This document shows, one piece after another, positions 60,121 to 64,000 of a stretch of 64,000 nucleotides of DNA. The position numbers were made by a program, and so were the translations under genes. Position 1 is the stretch's first letter; every line of letters begins with the position of its first letter. This DNA is from Steinernema hermaphroditum (lineage: Eukaryota > Nematoda > Chromadorea > Rhabditida > Steinernematidae). The notes under the pieces were generated by a model. The model saw only the letters and a program-made list of their open reading frames with translations, had not been told where the DNA came from and ran no database searches. The stretch lies in the NCBI GenBank assembly GCA_030435675.1, contig CM059622.1, positions 12,586,001 to 12,650,000 on the forward strand. Direction: 5' to 3'.

Positions 60121-61056
60121 CTACATGGTTTTATTGGACACTTTCATCTCTAACCGAACGCTTTGACAGTTCTCCATGGTAACAAAAACAAAGCTCTTCT
60201 CACAAGTGTTGTGGCGCATGCTGTGGGAGGTGAGAGTGTCGCCGAGCGTCTCTAACAGCTTCTTTCCGTCGCTCCTCCGAAGTGCGAATTTGAGGAATCG
60301 CTCCTTCCCCGCTCCTTCTCTTTGCCACCAATCGATGACCTCTTGGAAGAAGGCGATGTCGAACTTCTGGCTGCTCTGCTCCAGGATAATGTATCTGGTG
60401 GCGCCGCTTTTCACATTCTCGAGCAGATCGTTGCAGAGGGACTTGTAGGTGTCGCATTTGATGATCTCAAGGTAGCGGAGCTTCGGACATCTCAGGCCAC
60501 GGGAGAGGAACTTCTTGAGAGCAGTCGCTTGGCCTCTGACGTCTTCGATTCGGATGTCGGTGAAGTCGTGGCTGAGGAGAGAGATAAACTGGCCCTCGAG
60601 ACAGTGCTTCTTGGTCAGATTCATGATCCTGAGCTCTTGTGGCTCGTGGAACAGCCGAGCGATGGCCTTCAGATCAGCTGATGTGCCACCGGAAGTCGAG
60701 TCGTCGCCGTCGATCGCGATGGTGACCGTTCGAAGCTTTTCGATCCTGGAGAGGTCTTCGGCGAAGGAGAGCGGACAGCAGATGTGCTGGTACTCCTTGG
60801 AATCCTGTTGAGGGAAGAGAAGAAGCTCTCTTGAGTGGAAGTCGATCTTGACCTGGTCGAAGAGGGTCTTGTTGATGTCGCGGTACTTGAGGCGGAGAAG
60901 GGCGTCGTTCCATGGCCCGGAGATCTTGTGGAACTTCTCGAAGGCTTCGAAGTCGGGCTTGTAAGGAAGCTTCGTGGGGACGGGGACGGTGGGGAGCTGG
61001 AAGGTCGTCGAGACGACGTCGAAGATAACGTCGGGGGAGAGGTCGGCGAACGACAT
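60121..61056 (-). CDS. unrecognised single-exon protein, F-box-like N-terminus
   Basis: An uninterrupted 311-codon frame starting MSFADLSPDVIFDVVSTTFQ; this LSPDVIFDVV opening resembles an F-box helix 1, and the rest alternates hydrophobic and charged residues like nematode F-box-associated or leucine-rich-like proteins (LRYLEIIKCDTYKSLCNDLL, TRYIILEQSSQKFDIAFFQE). No catalytic motif. It is the only gene in the window without introns, which fits rapidly expanding nematode families. A substrate-recruitment role is speculation. The end MEVSNKTM-type tail runs to the stop at 60121. Confidence 0.7.
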   Translation of the reverse strand: MSFADLSPDVIFDVVSTTFQLPTVPVPTKLPYKPDFEAFEKFHKISGPWNDALLRLKYRDINKTLFDQVKIDFHSRELLLFPQQDSKEYQHICCPLSFAEDLSRIEKLRTVTIAIDGDDSTSGGTSADLKAIARLFHEPQELRIMNLTKKHCLEGQFISLLSHDFTDIRIEDVRGQATALKKFLSRGLRCPKLRYLEIIKCDTYKSLCNDLLENVKSGATRYIILEQSSQKFDIAFFQEVIDWWQREGAGKERFLKFALRRSDGKKLLETLGDTLTSHSMRHNTCEKSFVFVTMENCQSVRLEMKVSNKTM

Positions 61057-61504
61057 TCGAGGGGCTGAGACGAACGGAATAAGGAGAGGTGGGCATCGCT
61101 AAGGCCCTCAAAGAGGGACTCCGTCTCTTCTTCACACGTTTTCTGTCACCATCGCCGTCTACTGTGAGCAGAAGAGACCCTAAATAGCGATAGGGATGGC
61201 GCTTGGCACCTCCATCTAGGAGTGTCAACGCCCGATAGCACGCTGAAGCAGATGTGTATGGGAAAGTTGATGGAGTGGAGGCTAGAATGAGGTACTCTAA
61301 TCCAATAACCAAGGCTTGCCTTCAGTACCTTAAGCAAACCAGTCGCTATTAGTATTGCCATAGAAAGTTCTGTGTTGGGGCTCCCAAAACGATTAGCATG
61401 ATACCTAGCCATGCTACTGTAATTTTCGAATTGTGAGAATCTGCAATGCGGACATAAAATAGCAAAATATTTATTTCTGGCTTATTTTTTATCATCACAA
61501 GAAA
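61057..61504. other. divergent intergenic region
   Basis: Shared upstream flank of the single-exon gene (minus) and the SNAPC1-like gene (plus). I see no distinct promoter element. Confidence 0.5.
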
Positions 61505-63090
61505 ATGGCATGTTCGTCACGTGCCGTACACAAAGAACTCTACAAGCCAATCCACGCAGGAGCATCTATAGACGTCGCCAACCTCTATGAAAAATACAAG
61601 GAGCTGGGCACTTGTAGTTTTGAGCCATTCGCAAGGTTATATTCCGACTGTGAATTCACGTCAATCTACTTGGGTCATCATTCGGCAGAAGAACTTGTTG
61701 AGGTGAGCCTTTTCCGCTGGTTTTCTTATCTAAGGGACTCGGATTCGTCCAGTCACTCATTATCCGATGGAGCTGCACTATCTTAAGCCTTCTAAAAGAC
61801 TTATGAAACATAACTAAAATAAGATCTAAAAAATCGCTCGATTGAATAAGAGCATCTTCTCGTTTTCCGGTAAAATTCATCACTAAATGGAGCTATATCC
61901 ATCGGATCTATCTATCATCCTTTATTCTAGTTTTCCGAGCGTCTTCTGCAAATAACCGTCTCCTACATATTCCCTCCAGAGTTCGACGAGGGCGTCAAAT
62001 CGTACGTCATCAACCGGCAGGAACCCTCACAACCTCGAAGAGAGAACTCAGATGTTGTTGGTGGACATAGTTCAGTCTCTTTCTAAAGCCCCCGCTTTAG
62101 GCCCAAGTCTTCGGCATATACCTCACCTATAGTTTGTTCTCTCTACAACCAAACAAACACGTTTGCTCCATTCGGGTCACCCCAAATCAGTTCAAGTATC
62201 TGAGCAATGCTGTGGAACTATTTGCTCGGAAAGACAAGTTCGATGCTTCCTTCTGCCTTTTCCGCCTGTTCGACTCAAACGCCTTCCAAATCAGTGCGTT
62301 TGATAGAGACGTGAGTGGAAATTATCTTGGAATTTTGTAACTTCTTGATTTACAGTATGAAATGTTGAGCCGACCTAAACACACCTTCAAAGATGAAATG
62401 CCCACGTCGAAATCGATCTCTAAGAGGAACCACGTTCACTTGACCGCCTTAAAGAACGACTCAGCTCTTCAGCAACTCCAAAGAATACACGAAGAATACA
62501 ATAAGATGAAAGAGAAGTTGGCCATCCACACACCCGGACCTTCTTCGTCATCGTTGGGGCCGGCAGATGAGCTTCGCCGCCTGGAGATGCAAGCAGCGAT
62601 CGCCTGCAAAGACATCGATCGTCCTCCCCAGCAGTCCATCTTCGCCACAAGGAAAGCCACCAGAGATAGGGCCGCGAAGGGAAAAAGGGCTCATAGTGAG
62701 AGTGAAGAGAACAGTGGAGGACGCAAAAGAAGAACTACAGTGGTCGAAGATCCGACCGTCCAGCACATGTACGACGCAGAGAGTAGACTGAGGAACGCCA
62801 CGAAACTTCTTGAGTCCATAGAAACAGAAATCGAAGCCGAAACTTCGGAATCGTCGGCAGAGCCCGGGATCACGCGAACGAAGACGGCGCCTGTGAAGGT
62901 GAAGCCGAAAGCAGGAAAGAAAGGGAAGGACGAAAGCGCCAGCGACGTGTTGCTGTCTCCACGGAAAAGACTGTTCTCAGGGGTACATGATACTTCTGAC
63001 GTTCAAGATGAGTCGCTGGCCCTGAACGATGAAGCGGAACTACTGGAAGCCGAGACCGATCAGCTACTTGAGATGCTTAAGCGCGAGTGA
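61505..63090 (+). CDS. SNAPC1/SNAP43-like subunit of the snRNA-activating complex
   Basis: Chain 61505-61702, 61931-62005, 62101-62310, 62356-63090, 405 residues. The N-terminal half fits the SNAPC1 domain: SFEPFARLYSDCEFTSIYLG, then YIFPPEFDEGVKSY joined to AQVFGIYLTYSLF, LQPNKHVCSIRV, and ARKDKFDASFCLFRLFDSNA. The C-terminal half is a charged, low-complexity tail with a basic block (GKRAHSESEENSGGRKRRTT) and lysine/proline stretches. SNAPC1 is a core subunit that binds the proximal sequence element of snRNA genes; in C. elegans SNPC-1 paralogues also serve piRNA transcription. The exon-2 donor TACGTCATC is weak but is the only one giving the conserved join. Confidence 0.82.
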
Positions 63091-63758
63091 CCTATACATG
63101 GCGATAAAGTTATGGAATTTAAGAATGCCTAAGTGAAGAAGTGGACAGAGCAAGACAAGTGAAATCGATTGTTCCTATTTGACAGCGGAAGCATGCTAAC
63201 TTTTAACTTTACAGTAGTCAACCTAGTCATGAAAAGGTCCAGTGTCCAGTTAAGTTAAATGCGCTTTTTACGAGTTTAGTCAACGAAAATGGGAAAATGA
63301 CCGCTTACTCATCTCATTCAATGACCCTCAGAGAGAGTGAGTGGTCCGACCGATTCTTCAAAGTAAATAGTACATACTGTGGAGACTTCTTTCAAAAGCA
63401 GAGGGGTGAAAGCATCTGGCCAGACTTTCGCTCTTTTCTGTTGGAGCATCTGAGGGTGTTCAAAACGGAAACGTGCCCGAAACTGAAAACTTGTCGACGT
63501 AATTCTTCAAGAATGAAAATCCTGTTCTAGAACGTCGAAATGGATGCTTTCAGGAGGCTAAGGATCCCCCAACGAAGAACTGCTTTAGAAGACAACAATG
63601 CTTTGGAGGACAACTATCTGACAACAATGGACGACGATCTTAACCATGTGTGACGAAACCGAAGTCAACTTCTTAAAGTATAGGCGAGCTGTGAAAACGA
63701 GGAAGTAAAAGAGCTTTTTTATAACAACAAACGGTTAACAAATAACAGTTGAACGAGC
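63091..63758. other. convergent intergenic region
   Basis: 3' flanks of the SNAPC1-like and eL22 genes. The 77-codon plus frame at 63297-63530 has no recognisable content. Confidence 0.5.
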
Positions 63759-64000
63759 TTACTCCTCATCACCCTCCTCATCATCATCCTGGCTGATCTG
63801 GAAGTAGCGGAGCTCGTAGGTGTTCTTGCTGGAGGCGACAACGCGAAGCCAGTCGCGAAGGTTGTTGCGCTTCAGGTACTTCTTGGTGAGGTACTTGAGG
63901 TAGCGCTTGGAGAAAGCGGTCTTCTCGGCGCTGATGGTGATCTTGGTCTTGTCGGCCTCAAGAGTGATGCCGGAGGTGGCGAGCTGGCCGACCTTTCCGC
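63759..64000 (-). CDS. rpl-22: ribosomal protein eL22, C-terminal part (cut by window edge)
   Basis: The last 80 codons of a ribosomal L22e protein: [20 protein letters not shown], then [40 protein letters not shown] and an acidic end DDDEEGDEE. The [16 protein letters not shown] block and the ELRYF motif are diagnostic of eL22, a large-subunit protein near the exit tunnel. No intron in the visible part; the 5' end is beyond position 64000. Codon choice is strongly biased to C-ending codons, as expected for a highly expressed gene. Confidence 0.95.
   Translation of the reverse strand, partial: GKVGQLATSGITLEADKTKITISAEKTAFSKRYLKYLTKKYLKRNNLRDWLRVVASSKNTYELRYFQISQDDDEEGDEE

Noticed and set aside
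63297..63530. 77-codon plus frame between SNAPC1-like and eL22 genes
   Set aside because: Short, no motif, in a convergent 3' region.

Overview
This 64 kb window is nuclear DNA of a free-living-type nematode. The evidence is genes split by many introns of 39-50 bp, nematode-style serpentine chemoreceptors, small secreted ShKT proteins, AG-rich leader acceptors just upstream of start codons, and above all a complete 3' portion of the single classical-cadherin gene of nematodes (hmr-1). Roughly half of the 3' splice sites read TAG rather than CAG, which is unlike textbook Caenorhabditis, so I infer another rhabditid/diplogastrid-like genus. The species cannot be fixed from the sequence. Exon chains below were rebuilt by eye from splice sites; every chain given keeps reading frame across all junctions.

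Layout. 0-8 kb: direct repeats, a convergent pair of paralogous 7TM chemoreceptors (1581-2765 plus, 3578-4678 minus), a 918-bp element with mariner-like inverted ends (5263-6180), and a secreted protein with four ShKT domains (7406-8115 minus). 8-14 kb: the first copy of a SINE-like repeat, then a fukutin/LicD-like glycan-modifying gene (10898-12879 plus) whose second intron is inflated by an insertion related to two more fragments just downstream. 14-41.4 kb minus (extending further upstream): hmr-1 cadherin. The exons at 14256-18347 are shared by two isoforms. A signal-peptide exon at 20800-21035 starts a short form, while at least 22 upstream exons (31286-41397) make a long, CadN-like form with many extra cadherin repeats. 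Six tRNA genes (three Phe, one Leu, one Ile, one Glu) sit in or just upstream of this gene; the Leu gene is interrupted at the anticodon loop by a 130-nt near-perfect palindrome, the most striking object in the window. 41.4-48.1 kb has no gene I can support and probably is the first intron/promoter of the long hmr-1 form.

48.1-54 kb plus: a four-TM nematode membrane protein, a DEAH-box RNA helicase (ten exons) and an unrecognised proline-rich/basic protein. 54-64 kb: a third chemoreceptor (minus), a duplicated segment flanking a second SINE-like copy, a tandem array of three small secreted ShKT proteins with a perfect 25-bp hairpin between two of them and a shortened third SINE-like copy, a ~385-bp foldback element, an unrecognised single-exon gene, a SNAPC1-like subunit of the snRNA-activating complex, and the 3' end of the ribosomal protein eL22 gene.

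The genes do not form an obvious pathway. HMR-1 is cell-adhesion machinery; fukutin-like, ShKT and chemoreceptor genes belong to secretory/surface functions; helicase, SNAPC1 and eL22 are housekeeping RNA/translation genes. The accessory interest lies in palindromic and repeat elements, the tRNA-loaded introns, and the alternative-promoter layout of the cadherin.
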